Assembly (NCBI GenBank): GCA_025403435.1
Contig: CM046343.1
Span: 25,823,126 to 25,887,125, forward strand
Direction: 5' to 3'
DNA from: Artocarpus heterophyllus
Lineage: Eukaryota; Streptophyta; Magnoliopsida; Rosales; Moraceae
DNA length: 64,000 nt
Within the stretch, counting starts at the first letter, position 1; each line of letters begins with the position of its first letter. The translations under genes and the position numbers were made by a program. The notes under the pieces were generated by a model. The model saw only the letters and a list, made by a program, of their open reading frames with translations, was not told the DNA's origin and searched no databases. Shown here one piece after another: positions 43,948 to 56,200 of the stretch.

Positions 43948-44997
43948 GAAAATTTTGTGATTTTTCACCCGTTTTCACTATTTTGAACCCCGATTGAAAT
44001 TCCAACCTTGTAAAATGATATTAAAGATACAAATGGCACACTAGGACATCATGGAAAGGTTTAGTAAAATAGAATGTCTCAAACTGGATATTGATCGACT
44101 TAGTTTATATCTAGGATCGTTCGTGGTTCTGCGGAGCTAACATATAGCGAACCAAAATTATGATGTGGGGCACCGGCACGAGTATCGAGACAGGACTTCA
44201 ACCCTATCTTTGGTAACCCAGTTTTAAAATGATTTGGCTTTGAAAAGGGTTTCTATAAAAATGTTTTCAACGGTTGATTGAAAATGGAATTTATCGGTTG
44301 TATTTTGTAAACCATGAACTGAGATGGACTTCATAATGAACTTCATAATGAATGATAATGAAAACATCTGGTAAATGTATTTTGAATAATGTTAGAAATG
44401 AATGTAATGGCATGATGCCATATCAGAGACTAGGTCGTGTAGCGATCGACCTTGGGGGCAGGTCCCGAAACCCAGCTGGGCCACTACGGTGGTGATATTC
44501 ATGTGATTTGCCTAGGAAAAGAAAATAATATATTTCTGGTCGACCGAATAAATTGTTTTGGTAAGAACGGTTTTATTTAATTTTATTTATTATTTTAAGG
44601 TTTCTTTTAAATAATCCCCTGAATAGTGAGATTTTTCTTTAAATTAAATGATTTATTAAAATATAGTCCTACTGAGCTTTTCGCTCACATTTTCTTTATT
44701 GTTTTTAAATCCCCCCTCCCCTAGGTGGATGTCCTCTTAGGTTTAGAGATGTAACACCCACCTATTTTTATGTCATGAATCACGTTAAGTTAGTAACGAC
44801 GTTAATGATATTTTATTAATAATTTATGTTATATGTAATGATATATGATGTTAATGTTACTAACTTTTTATGTCAAGTTTTATGACAGGTGACAACCGTA
44901 TGGAATCATTGTGCTCAAGTGTCCATGATTATTTTAATGTGTGTTTAATTATGATGCAATGATGTATGAATGTTTTAATGCTTGGCATTTAAGGACA

Positions 44998-45142
44998 GTT
45001 CGACAGGCCGGACTTTTAAGTTCGGCAGGCCAAAAAGTCTGCCAAAGACTGACAGGCCGATGGGAACAATCAGCAGGCCGAATATGGTGGAACCGGCAGG
45101 CCAAAAAGGAAAATCGGCAGGCCAAACATAGCTGACGAGCAG
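44998..45142. repeat. Palindrome motif cluster in A3 (LTR 5' side)
   Basis: About six copies are visible, such as TTCGGCAGGCCAAA and CGGCAGGCCAAAC. Several carry CCGAA changed to CCAAA, the G-to-A change expected from loss of methylated CpG. Confidence 0.85.
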
Positions 45143-46655
45143 TCAGCAGAAATCTCTCCAAATTTATGGCTGAGATAATTACATTAAATGGGGGATTTAT
45201 TGTGATTAATTGGCACAATAATGGAATGTTTTAGCAGTTAAGGAAATTAAAGGGTTTGACTTCGCATTGATTTGTATTATTTTAAATGGTTTTCTATTTT
45301 TAGAGGGCAAAAATATGGCAAGTAAGACTAGAGTTCTAACTTTCCCTCTTTTCTCTCCTTCCTCCACGCCATTTGCCAACTAACAGTCAGAAAATTCTGA
45401 CTTAATGGAGGGTAATGAATCTTTATTATGCCCATTACGCTAAAAAAAAAAAAAAAATTAATGTTCTTTTCCTCAGATATTCTCTCATCTTCTCTCTCTT
45501 AGTTTTGAGACGTTCTCTCATTCTTCTTCTTCTTCTTCTCTTCTCCATGAATCCCATCTCCTTCTCTCTCAAAAATTCTCTACAAGTTTTGAAAGAAAAA
45601 GTTATATTTTGTTGGTTAAATTCAAGGACTTTAAGAAGAAATTTTCAAGGTAAGAACTTTTTTGTCAATTCTGAAAAGAATTCTCCTCCTCCAATCATCT
45701 GCAATATCTTTCTATAGGTATTGTATTTTGTCTTGAGTTTTTAATATGATGTTCATGTATGGATTATGTGATGTTTTTCTAAGTTTCATGTCATTTAAGT
45801 GTTTCTATGAAAAATATGAATTTTCTATCCTCTACCATTCACAGTAAAATATTACTGTTTGGATATGGTGCAAGAAAATGTAATGTTTATTCAAGAGGTA
45901 AATGAATGATGTTTTTCATGAAAGTTGTCAAGAATGTGCATATATAATGTATGATGAGTGTATTTTATGTTATGAATTTTTTATGAGATTACATTAAGAA
46001 AACTGTTTTAACAATGTTATTTCTAGTTTATGAAATGTTATATATGTTTAAATGATTTTATGATAATGAAATAATTTTATGCATTATAATAAGATGTTTG
46101 TATGAATTTTTAAATTAAAATATATCTTTTTTAATTGTTTGAAAACGTTTTTTAAAAAGATATTTATGTTTAAAATGTATGGTTTGTTTTTACATGCTTA
46201 AGGTAATTTTTATGATTTAAGAAAAATCATGATAACATGTTTATGTGATGATAATTTTTATTATGGTTATGAATTATGTTTGTAATATGTGATGAATGTA
46301 TACATGAATATTATATGAATGAATGTTATATAAATGGATGATATATGAATGGATGATTTACGCTATGATGTTAAGTATTGATTTTATTGTATTTTAAATA
46401 GAAAAATGGCATGAACACACAAAGGAACGAGCACTTCGAGACTGCGGCGTCGTCACCAAATCACGTTAAGGTTAAGTAAGCTAGCTCTAAGGTAAGTACA
46501 TTCTCATCTGCAACATGACACGTTTTACAAGGTTTGATGATATGTTCACAATGGTATTCATGATGATTTTATGGTTATTTTCCTTAAAGGATTTCTTATG
46601 AAAGATTTTCAAGATTTAAACATATGCATGTATGATGATGATATGTTTCATAGCA

Positions 46656-46662
<7 letters not shown>

Positions 46663-46697
<35 letters not shown>
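46663..46697. repeat. (TA)n microsatellite within A3
   Basis: A long alternating TA run sits where A2 has only a short ATATATATG; it was probably gained after insertion. Confidence 0.85.
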
Positions 46698-46701
<4 letters not shown>

Positions 46702-47284
46702 CACCTAATAAGTGTTGCACACCAATGTTATGAAATGATATGCTATGATGTCATGTTTAGTTTGGGATTAGCTACCCTTCTCCTCTCATGACGACGCGTC
46801 TACAATGATGTTCATGGTGCAACACTTGGGCCCTTAAGATAAAATGGAATAAGTTTTAATATGGTTAATGTAATGAAAGATATGTTTCTATGAAAATATG
46901 CTTAAGGCACTTCTATGATATGATGATAATGAAAATGTTTATGAAATGTTTTAAACTGTGAGAATTATATGTACTTACTAAGCATTAGCTTAATCAAGTT
47001 TCATGTCATGTTGCAGATAAGGGTAGGAAAATTATGGATTAGGCGGAGGACATAAGAAGACGTGTGAGCACTAAGCACGATGAATTGTAACTAGAAGAAC
47101 GCCAAGAAGAATTTTTTATGATTTTAATCAAGTTTCATATTTTGAACTCATTTTTATGATAAATGTTTAAAGGATTCTTGAACTATGTTTTATATTTTAT
47201 TTCATTATCTTAAGTATTATGATCTTCCGAATTTTTATGAAAGGTTGGTTTTGTTTTAAAAATTAAGTTTTCCCAAGGATTTTT

Positions 47285-47468
47285 GGCTCGGTCGGCCTGC
47301 CGAACATCTTGGTCGGCCTGCGGATGTTTGAAAGTTTGGCCTGTCGATTACGTTTTCGGCCTGCCGGACGATGATGAGTTTTTAAGCCAGATTTGCAAAG
47401 CCTCTACTGGCCTGTCGGTTGAGGGAACTCCAGCCTGCCGAAGTCCCAAGTTCAGTCTGCCGAACTAT
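47285..47468. repeat. Palindrome motif cluster in A3 (LTR 3' side)
   Basis: Copies such as GTCGGCCTGCCGAAC, GTCGGCCTGCGGAT and TTCGGCCTGCCGGA are mostly in the CCTG core orientation, as in A2. Confidence 0.85.
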
Positions 47469-48442
47469 GGGAGTAAGTAAACTTTAAATGATGTGATGAT
47501 TAATGAGATATGATGTGATGTTTTTATAAGTCCTGATTTTACAACTTGGTATATCTATTTTATTAAAATAAGTTTATGATTAATTTATAGTGAATTAGAA
47601 TAAATTATGATATGGAATGATTTAAGTTATTTACTAATGTTAAGTTAAAAAACAGTGTATAAATGGATCCTGGTTAAGTATGTTTAATTATATTTTCAAT
47701 TTAAAGTATTGTATAAGTTTTGTAATTGCTATTGTGTTTATAGTTTAAACAAGTATGAATGTATGAATGTAAGAATGTAACGACATCTGTGACATCTGTA
47801 AGGATGGCATTACAAGAGAGGACTCAACGGACAGAACTCAAGAGCAGTAGAAGGACTAGTAGATTATTTGCATTATTTGATCAAGGTATGTAATGTTTTT
47901 AACTTTCTTTATGCTTGGGCTGTGGTTGTATTATTATATTGTCAGTACTATGTATGTGCACAAGTTGTGGGTCAGTGGGACCCTTACTCGCGTTTCTTTA
48001 TTATTTTATGATTCGCTTACTGATTTCACCTGCTTAATGTTTATGAATTCTTTTATAAAATGTTGTTTTGAAACCTCCACATTTTTATTTTTTTTAACTT
48101 AACCCCTAAACTCTTGATTTTAATTAAATTCTCCTTTTAATTAATTTAAATAATCTACCACATCACCTTCCGTACTTCGAGGCGTGACAAGATAACTTCT
48201 CTATTAGGTTATTTGAATCAAAACTGAGACTTTATCCTATAGAATCTCAGGTGAAAAATAAAAGAATCGCGGAGATATTTACGCGACAGTTCGGCCTGCC
48301 GATCTACGTGTTCAGCCTGCCGATCAGCGAGAGATAAGATTACACGTTTTCATGCGAATCTTATCAGATATTGATCCAAACTTGATTTTGTTTTGAGTTT
48401 TTGAGACCTAGTCTGATAAGGACTGACCCCAGGACCAATCAC

Positions 48443-48450
48443 TATATAAA
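48443..48450 (+). promoter_or_regulatory. TATA box of the Copia solo LTR
   Basis: TATATAAA in the context CACTATATAAAGGGAG lies about 115 bp downstream of the palindrome motifs at 48290-48328. The same box occurs at the same distance in both LTRs of the full Copia element. Confidence 0.65.
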
Positions 48451-48850
48451 GGGAGTAAGTCTCATGAGTTACTAAGATCAATTAAGAGATTAAGAGTGAT
48501 ACTCTTCTGGTGAGCATCTGAAAACTCCCTAAGAGCTTTTATTCACAAATTACGAACACTAGCTTTGGGTTCTCTCGATTGGTTGGAAGGAGAGTCACTG
48601 GTGGAAGAGCTGTACGGGTGAGCCCACACTCATGCCGATCGTGGATAGAGAATAGCAAAGAAGACCAGTTGGTTAAAGCTCTTCTAAAACGTTACTTCTC
48701 TTCACAGGTCGCAGAGGTTCTTCGGCACATAAAGGTTAGTAAGATCTGTTTAATTTATACATATAGCATGTCAAACTTGTGTTTTAGAAAAATACTCTGA
48801 TATATAAAATTTTTAAATTCCGCTGCACACTATTTTTCTAACCGTTTTTA

Positions 48851-51192
48851 GCTTCCAGAGTCTATAAAGTGTTTTTAGAAGTATTTGAATGATTTATGAG
48901 AAGTACTTTTGCTCTTCAAAAGTGATTTCTATCAAATACGTAAATTATGGCTTCTCAATAAAGCACTTTTGCAATAGACTTTGAAACTTATACTAGAGTT
49001 TTAATAATACATTATAAACTTAAATATAATATCTTTGTAACTTTGAAGAAAAGTGAGACTATTTTGACTCATAAAAGCTCTTTTAGAAATATGGTTCTAA
49101 ACACTTAGTGACAAGTAACAGCTTTTACATTCTTTCTTCTACTGTTTAGAAGCACAACAAAAGCTATACTAAAAGAGTACTATAACCTAGATTAGGCCTA
49201 TAGCCTTTTATAGGTAGTGGAGATTTTTATTAATTAATGATATTTTTTTGAGATACATTAATTAGAGATATTGATATTAATTAGAGATATTGATATGATA
49301 ATAAAAAATTTTATTTTTATTTAGAAAAATGATAGGATCAGTCCTCGATCACTTTGTTATTTTTTTTCACACATCAACTCACAAACTGATAACATAACTA
49401 TAAAGTATTATTTTACTCCTTATTACAACTATGTCATTCCATTATTTTGGAGGAAAAAGAAAACTTGTAAGAGCACGTCCGAGATAGTTTGTGGTTTTAT
49501 AGAAAAGCATAAGTTAGAGCTTTTTTATTAGTATTTATATAGTGTATAGACAAAAAACTTTTGGATATGTTTGATTAAATGAATCAAAAACTCTTATTAT
49601 TATAAAAAGCAATGTAATATGAGGCTGCAGATAGAATTTGTAAATTATTGTTTACAAATATAATGTTAAAATTGTATATAAGAAAAAAACTTTTCATAAG
49701 CACCAATGAGATGACTTATTCTAAAAGTTACTATAAAAGCCAAAAGCCCAATCAACTTAACCATCCAACCATGTAGCAAAAGCAATTTTTAGGCTGACTA
49801 AGTTGAAAATAACATATTTTAAGGGGAATTTTCGTGTCATATTAAAACTTACTTTTTATAAATGTTACTTATATTTAAGTGTAATACAACTTAAACATGC
49901 ACTATAAGTGATAGCATAGCACAACATTTTTAAGTGTGACAAATAAACACATTTTTTAAAAGTGACGTACCATGTAATTTTCTTCTATTTTAAGTCATTT
50001 TGAACCACGCATAACTTTATTTTATAATTTATTGTAAAATTATTAATTTTTTGATAATGTTACAGGCTTGCTATCATTGTTATTTTTTGTTCTAGATAAG
50101 TATCCCACGTATATGGGCCTCCTCCCTTTCAAAAAGGTTAGAAAGACAAAAAAAAAGAAAAAAAAAAGAGAAAAAAAAAGAAAAGAAACTTCCCGGTATG
50201 GGTATTACAGATTACTAATGAAATAAACAAGCTAATTATTGATAACGAAACCTTTTTTAAAAAATACACATTTAAAGAACCACTGTTTTCTTGAAAGTGC
50301 ATCTAAAGAAATGAGACTATTTTCAAAACAAATATCAACATTAATGCTATATTTGTCACAAAAAAGTGTAAAAGTAGCTTATTTAATTTGTTATTATATT
50401 TTATGCTCTACTGCATAATGCTATTTAAAATGTTATATTTGTCTTTTATAATAATTATTAAACCTTCAAACTTATAAAAACAAACTTTTAATATTAAAAT
50501 AATTAAACGGTAAGAATGTTGTAATTATTCAAGCAAAAAAGTCAATTTACTACCAATAGGAATCAAATGCCAAATTTGTTATATGCTAAACTTTATGGCA
50601 AATTTCTCACAAAGTTTAACATATAACAAATTTAGCATTAAAAATAACATTGCATTAGAGAATTTGTTTTTTACACTTAAATGTTAAATTTGACTTTAAC
50701 AAATCAATTTAATATTATATTAAGGAGAATTAAATAATAGCAAACCAATGTATTTTTTAAAGAGGCGAGAATATAGGAACTAGTGCCATTAGGAGGAAAA
50801 AACACTATGCAGATAAGGAAAATTCCACTTTCAAAATTTTCATTATTAATATTATTATCATTTTTTCAATTTCTTTGAGATAATTGATTTGAAAATTGTT
50901 CTTAAATGATGCTTGATGGATATGTAAGATGTATTTTCAAAAACTAATCTTTTATCTGTTAAAAAATAGAAGAAAACGGTCTCTTTTTCAATTTTCAATT
51001 GAAGGGCTTATAAAAACCATATTCTCAAAGCGATAACCAAACATTATTTTATTTTATTTTATTAAACTAAAAAAATATCTTTATAGGTGTATCTAAAGGC
51101 AGTTTAAGATATGGTCCTAACAACATTTTCAAAACATTCACATTCACGTTTTGACTTTTGTAAGGCAATTGTCTCTAGGTCTTGTATGGGAT
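48851..51192. other. AT-rich intergenic stretch
   Basis: No gene is visible. At 48860-49170 repeated AAAAGTGCTTTT-like words in both orientations suggest a decayed MITE, which I cannot delimit. A long A-rich tract is at 50148-50186 and a strong hairpin at 50572-50633. Confidence 0.5.
50572..50633. repeat. Hairpin-forming inverted repeat
   Basis: Arms 50572-50594 and 50611-50633 (23 nt) pair at 22 of 23 positions with a 16-nt loop. The arms have an AAATTTGTTATATG core. It could be a MITE remnant or a small-RNA-type foldback; nothing else in the sequence decides between them. Confidence 0.7.
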
Positions 51193-51590
51193 TGGTATGT
51201 TGGAAACAAAGTACGCAGCGGAATTTTAAATATTTTTCATCAGAGTAATTTCTAAAACACAAGTTTGACATGTTATATGTATAAATTAGACAGATCTTAC
51301 TAACCTTTGTGTGCCGAAGAACCTCCTTAACCTGTGTAGAGAAGTAACGTTCCAGAAGAGCCTCAACAAACTGATCTTCTTTGCTATTCTCTATCCACAA
51401 CTGGAGTGAGTGTGGGCTCACATGTAGAGCTCTTCCACCGGTGACTCTCCTTCCAACCAATAGAGAGAACCCAAAGCTAGTGTTCGTGATTTGTGAACAA
51501 AAGCTCTCAGGGAGTTTTTTAGATGCTCACTAGAAGAGTATCACTCTTAATCTCTCAAATTGATCTGAGTAAATCATAAGCCTCACTCCC

Positions 51591-51598
51591 TTTATATA
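51591..51598 (-). promoter_or_regulatory. TATA box in the Copia 3' LTR
   Basis: The minus strand reads TATATAAA before GGGAGTGAGG, about 118 bp downstream (in element orientation) of the palindrome motifs. Confidence 0.65.
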
Positions 51599-51715
51599 GC
51601 TATTGGTCCTGGGGTCAGTCCGTATCAGATTAGGTCTCAAAAACTCGCAACAGAATCAAGTTCGGATCAATAACTGATAAGATCCGTGTGAAAACGCATA
51701 ATCTTATCTCCCGTT

Positions 51716-51776
51716 GATCGGCAAGCCGAACAGGCCAGTTTGGCAGGCCGACCACGTCATTCGGCAAGTCGAACTC
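51716..51776. repeat. Palindrome motif cluster in the Copia 3' LTR
   Basis: Three to four degenerate copies occur, for example ATCGGCAAGCCGAAC, TTTGGCAGGCCGACC and TTCGGCAAGTCGAAC. Confidence 0.8.
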
Positions 51777-53211
51777 CCGAGAAAAAATCTCAGCGAATCT
51801 TTTATTTTTCACCCGAGATTCTAAAAGATAAAGTCTCAGTTTTGATTCAAATAACCCAATAGAGAAGATATCTGATCAAAACAAACATTATCAAGATAAT
51901 CTCTAAGAAAATAAATCAATTCACAATAATTCTACAAGTTTATCTTGATCTAATTTATCCAAAATTAAATCAACCGATAAACAGACAAGAATTATCTGAT
52001 CACAATAATTCAACAAGTTTATCTTGAACTAATTTCTTGCAAAATTAAATCAACCGATAAACAGACATGAATTATTTGATTCTTACAAATTTTAAACCAA
52101 TCTGATAAATCCAACATAAGTCACCAATTATTGAAAAAGCACGCCGTGTCGTTACAGGACTTTGTGAGCTAGCAAAGAGGACCAAAATGGACCTATAAAG
52201 TTCAAGCTCATGATAATTATGAAACCCTATATCCCAGATATACATTTCATAATTATCAACTCCAACGCTACTCCACTAAAAGCTTGGAGCTGCACTCTCA
52301 AACTTTATAGAATTATGAAGCTCGTGTAGCTAAGTCCCCATGACATATCACAGTGTATCGCATCCCCATATGATCATCCATAATAGGCTTAAGGACAAGT
52401 TCTGTCTTACCTTCCCAATTATTTTTATCTTACGTTCCATTGTCTCACCATTAGAAAACGTACTATCCAAAGATAGTATACCATTCGGTTACACCTATGT
52501 ATCCAAAAGGTTGAGTGCTCCAGTTTTCCAATTACAGGACAACGCATATAAGAGGATATCATTACTCCTAAAGAGGAGCTATGGATTCCATATCTATGAA
52601 TACCAAGTCTACGCTATCAAGAGTCATGCCTTCAACGTACCGGTATGCATACCACTATTGAGATGTGGGAGTCACCCATTGGTACATCAAAAGACACAAG
52701 TCGAGACAACGGGCCTACTATTCATCTCAGAATTAAGATACAATACAATTGACTGTCTAAAGTGAATCGATTTGTCAAGACAGAATTATTAATCCAAATC
52801 AATTCACTTTATGTCCCGATCCAACACATCGTCACCCATGACAACGTGCCAATGTTTCTATTCACGGAGTCCAACTCCGATGGTCAAGACAAACCATCTC
52901 CCAAAAGGGATATAGACAACATAACAATCTTTACATGAATAAAGCGTCCAACTTTATTCCCTCGATTGCGGATCATATGTTTTAGACCGTCACCTTAAGA
53001 ATCATGTCTTCCGCATAATCAGTTCATCATACGCCCAATTCTTAAGGTTTAGACTGACAGTCTTAGACTACTGTTTGCTTATCATACATTCAACAAATAT
53101 GAACGTTAAGAGGATAAGATTTGGTATATATAAATGAATAAATTCTTTATTGATAAAAATGTCTCCAAAAACATATTACATTTTTACTCCTTAGGGCATA
53201 CATGTCTAACA

Positions 53212-53223
53212 ATCTCCCACTTG
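53212..53223 (-). other. Polypurine tract of the complete Copia element
   Basis: The minus strand reads CAAGTGGGAGAT, abutting the 3' LTR start (TGTTAGACATG). G-G-G-A-G directly before the LTR is usual for plant Copia elements. Confidence 0.75.
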
Positions 53224-53225
53224 CA

Positions 53226-56200
53226 CTAAGTGAGTAAATACAGCAAATTTCGCATCCCCATAGCTTCCACATGCCTCTCGAAGACTCTCCCAGTAAGTGT
53301 CTTCGTAAATGGATCAGCTAAATTGTCCTCTGACGCGATCTTGCACACTGTGACATGCCCGCCCTCAACGAAGTCCTTTATCACATGATACTTCCGATCA
53401 ATATGCTTACTCTTCTTGTGAAATCTTGGTTCCTTAGCATTAGCTACCGCCGTACTGTTATCACAGTACAGTGATACCGCTTTATCCATACCAGGCACTA
53501 CCTCAAGATCCCCAAGGAACCTGCAAAGCCACACTGCTTCTTTCGAAGCATCACTAGCCGCCACATCTTCAGCCTCCATCGTTGAATCCGAAGTGCAATC
53601 TTGCTTCGTACTTCTCCAACTGATGGCACCGCCACCCAGAGTAAACACAAACCCTGAAGTCAATTTCCTAGAATCCAGACAGGATTAAAAATCTGAATCA
53701 GTGTATCCTAGAAGAGTCAAGTCCTCACCCGAATACACAAGCATATACCCTCGAGTCCTTCTCAGGTACTTGAAAATATGCTTTACCGCAACCCAATGGT
53801 TCGGTCTTGGATCCGCCTGACATCGACGTACAATCCCGACCGCATAGCTAATATCTGGTAGTGTGCAAAGCATGGCATACATGAGACTACCCACTATCGA
53901 AGCATAAGGCACTTTCTTCATGTATTCTCTTTCTTCATAAGACTTTGGAGAGTCTTTCTTAGAAAGAGTAATTCCAGACCTAGATGGTTGCCCACCTTTC
54001 TTGGAATCCTGCATTGAAAACCTTCGGAGAATTTTATCTATGTAGCCAGTCTGAGACAAAGCTATTATTTTGTTCTTCCTATCCCGAAAGATCTGGATAC
54101 CGAGAACAAAATTAGCCTCACCTAAGTCCTTCATGTCAAACTGCTTGGTCAACCATAATTTGACCGATGACAACGCCCCAACGTCATTGCCAATTAGCAG
54201 AATGTCATCTACATAGAGCAGTAGAAAAACCACCTTCCCATCCTTAATGTGTTTGTAAACACATGGTTCATCCACATTTTGTAAGAGCCCATAAGTCTTG
54301 ATCACTTAATCAAATCTTATGTTCCAATAACGAGAAGCCTGCTTAAGTCCATAAATAGACTTTAGTAGCTTACAAACCTTACCCTCTTGACCCGCGACCT
54401 TGAACCCGTCTAGTTGTTCCATATAAATGGACTCATCAAGATAGCCATTCAGGAAAGCCATCTTGACATCCATCTACCAAATCTCGTAGTTGAGAGCGGC
54501 AGCCATGGACAAGAGAATCCGGATGGACTTAAGCATGGCTACAGGCGAAAAGGTTTCCTTATAATTGATTCCTTTCTTTTGCGTATAACCCTTAGCTACC
54601 AGTCTAGCCTTAAAGGTTTCGACCTTTCCATCCACTCCTCTTTTCCTCTTGTAGATTCACTTACACCCTATGGGTTTTACCCCTTCGGGAAGATCCACAA
54701 GTTCCCAAACCCGATTAGTCTCCATAGACTTCATCTCTATGTTCATGGCCTCTGTCCAGAGTTTTGAATCAACATCCTCTATAGCTTCTGCGTAAGTATA
54801 AGGATCCCTGTCATGTTCATCCGATTCAGCCAAAAAGACCTCCCCATTGAATATATACCTCTCAGGTTGACACCCGATCCTCCCACTACGCCGAAGCCCC
54901 TGAGATTGTTGTTCAGGTTTGTTTGGTTTTTCTACACCGATCGGAATGGTTTCGTTCGGAACCTCCAGAGTGAACGGACCACCCCTCAACTCCTCAAGCA
55001 CCACTTTGCTTTGAGGTTTAAAGTCGTTCATGTAACTCTCCTCAAGGAAAGTTGCATTAGTTGAAACCACGACTTTATTTTCCTTTGGGTTATAAAAATA
55101 ACCCCCTTTAGTCCCTTTTGGATATCCTACAAACATGCAAACTTCCGAACATGCTTCCAACTTATTCGGATCCTTAAACAAGACATGAGCCAGACATCCC
55201 CATATGTGAATATGGTTTAAGGATGTCTTCCATCTTGTCCACAACTCGTGAGGAGTTTTAGGGACCGATTTTGAAGGCACATTGTTCAAAAGATAACATG
55301 CAGTTTGTAGTGCATATCCCCAAAAGGATAAAGGCAATGATGAATAACTTATCATGGACCTAACCATGTCCAACAAAGTCCTATTCCTTCTCTCTGCTAT
55401 GCCATTCTGCTGCGGAGTGCTCGACGTAGTCAAATGGGATAAAATCTCATTCTCTAACAAGTGTCCCAAGAACTCATCAGAAAAGTATTTCCCATCTCGA
55501 TCAGATCGAAGTGCCTTTATGGGTCTACCCAATTGCTTTTCCACTTCAGCCCGAAACTCCCTGAACTTATCATAAGTTTCGCTTTTGCGGTGCATTAGGT
55601 ACACATACCCATATCTTCAGTAATCGTCAATAAAAGTGACGAAGTACTCATACCCTCCTCGTGCCCGGATGTTCATTGGTCCGCAAACATCACTGTGCAC
55701 AAGTTCTAGAACCCCATTGGCCCTATTGTCCTTAGACCTGTATGGTCTTTTGGTCATTTTACCCTCCAAACAAGATTCACATTGAGGTATAGATTCTACC
55801 TTTAAGTAACTTAAAGGTCCATCCCTTACCAACCTTTGAATCTTATTCAGGTTAATATGGCCAAGGCGTAAATGCCAAAGATAAGTCTTATTAGAGTGAG
55901 AAGTTTTAAGTCTTTTTAAGTCATTATCATTTATCTCAGCATTAAGCAATAAGTCCATCTTAGGTTTGATAAAATATAGATTATTTTGCATCCATCCAGA
56001 ACAGATAAAAGATTTGTTTTTACGAATCATCACTTTTTCATTAAAAGATACCACGTAGGAGTCCTTAAATAAAGAAGATACAGAAATTAAATTCCTTTTA
56101 AATTTAGGAACATAAAAACAATCTCACAAAATTAAATTCCTATAATTATCAAAATAAAGATGGACATCTCCCACTGCTTCCGCTGAGACCAAGGATCCAT

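Larger units (their letters stand above)
44745..47819 (+). mobile_element. Solo LTR, Gypsy family A, copy A3 (44750-47814), nested inside family B
   Basis: The 3065-bp element starts TGTAACACCCACC and ends GATGGCATTACA, with a perfect AGAGA duplication (44745-44749 and 47815-47819). It aligns along its whole length with A2 in the same orientation, including motif clusters at 44998-45142 and 47285-47468. A (TA)n run at about 46663-46697 is expanded relative to A2. No coding sequence is present. Confidence 0.92.
42919..48194 (+). mobile_element. Solo LTR, Gypsy family B (42924-48189), nested in the Copia solo LTR
   Basis: It starts TGTAACGCCCCG and ends TTCGAGGCGTGACA, with a perfect 5-bp duplication AGATA (42919-42923 and 48190-48194). 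Subtracting the inner A3 insertion leaves about 2.2 kb. It has a CT-rich leader-like tract (43180-43330), then a cluster of palindrome motifs at 43793-43947. No gag-pol is present. Its body does not resemble family A beyond the terminal words and the motif cluster, so I treat it as a separate family. Confidence 0.88.
38526..48850 (+). mobile_element. Copia solo LTR (38531-48845) carrying nested insertions
   Basis: The outer pieces 38531-38938, 41990-42923 and 48195-48845 join into a sequence of about 1993 bp that is the reverse complement of the 2013-bp LTRs at 51198-53211 and 58809-60821. It starts TGTTAGATATG and ends TTTTTCTAACC (the last base mutated from the expected A). It is flanked by a perfect 5-bp duplication, GTTTT (38526-38530 and 48846-48850). 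No coding region accompanies it, so it is a solo LTR. It holds a TATA box at 48443-48450 and palindrome motifs at 48290-48328. Confidence 0.92.
51198..53211 (-). repeat. 3' LTR of the complete Copia element
   Basis: Ends are TGTTGGAAAC and ATGTCTAACA. It contains palindrome motifs at 51716-51776, a TATA box (minus TATATAAA, 51591-51598) and a tandem duplication of about 79 bp (51923-52001 and 52002-52081). It carries about 33 bp near 51238-51270 that are missing from the other LTR. Confidence 0.95.

Noticed and set aside
48579..48800. MVGRRVTGGRA… frame in the Copia solo LTR, also at 51104-51460
   Set aside because: It recurs in LTR copies and is mildly interesting, but it has no known domain, changes length by indels between copies, and lies in the transcribed leader of the LTR.
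48860..49170. MITE with AAAAGTGCTTTT-like words
   Set aside because: The words suggest a decayed small element, but I could not find paired ends or a target duplication, so it is mentioned only in the intergenic note.
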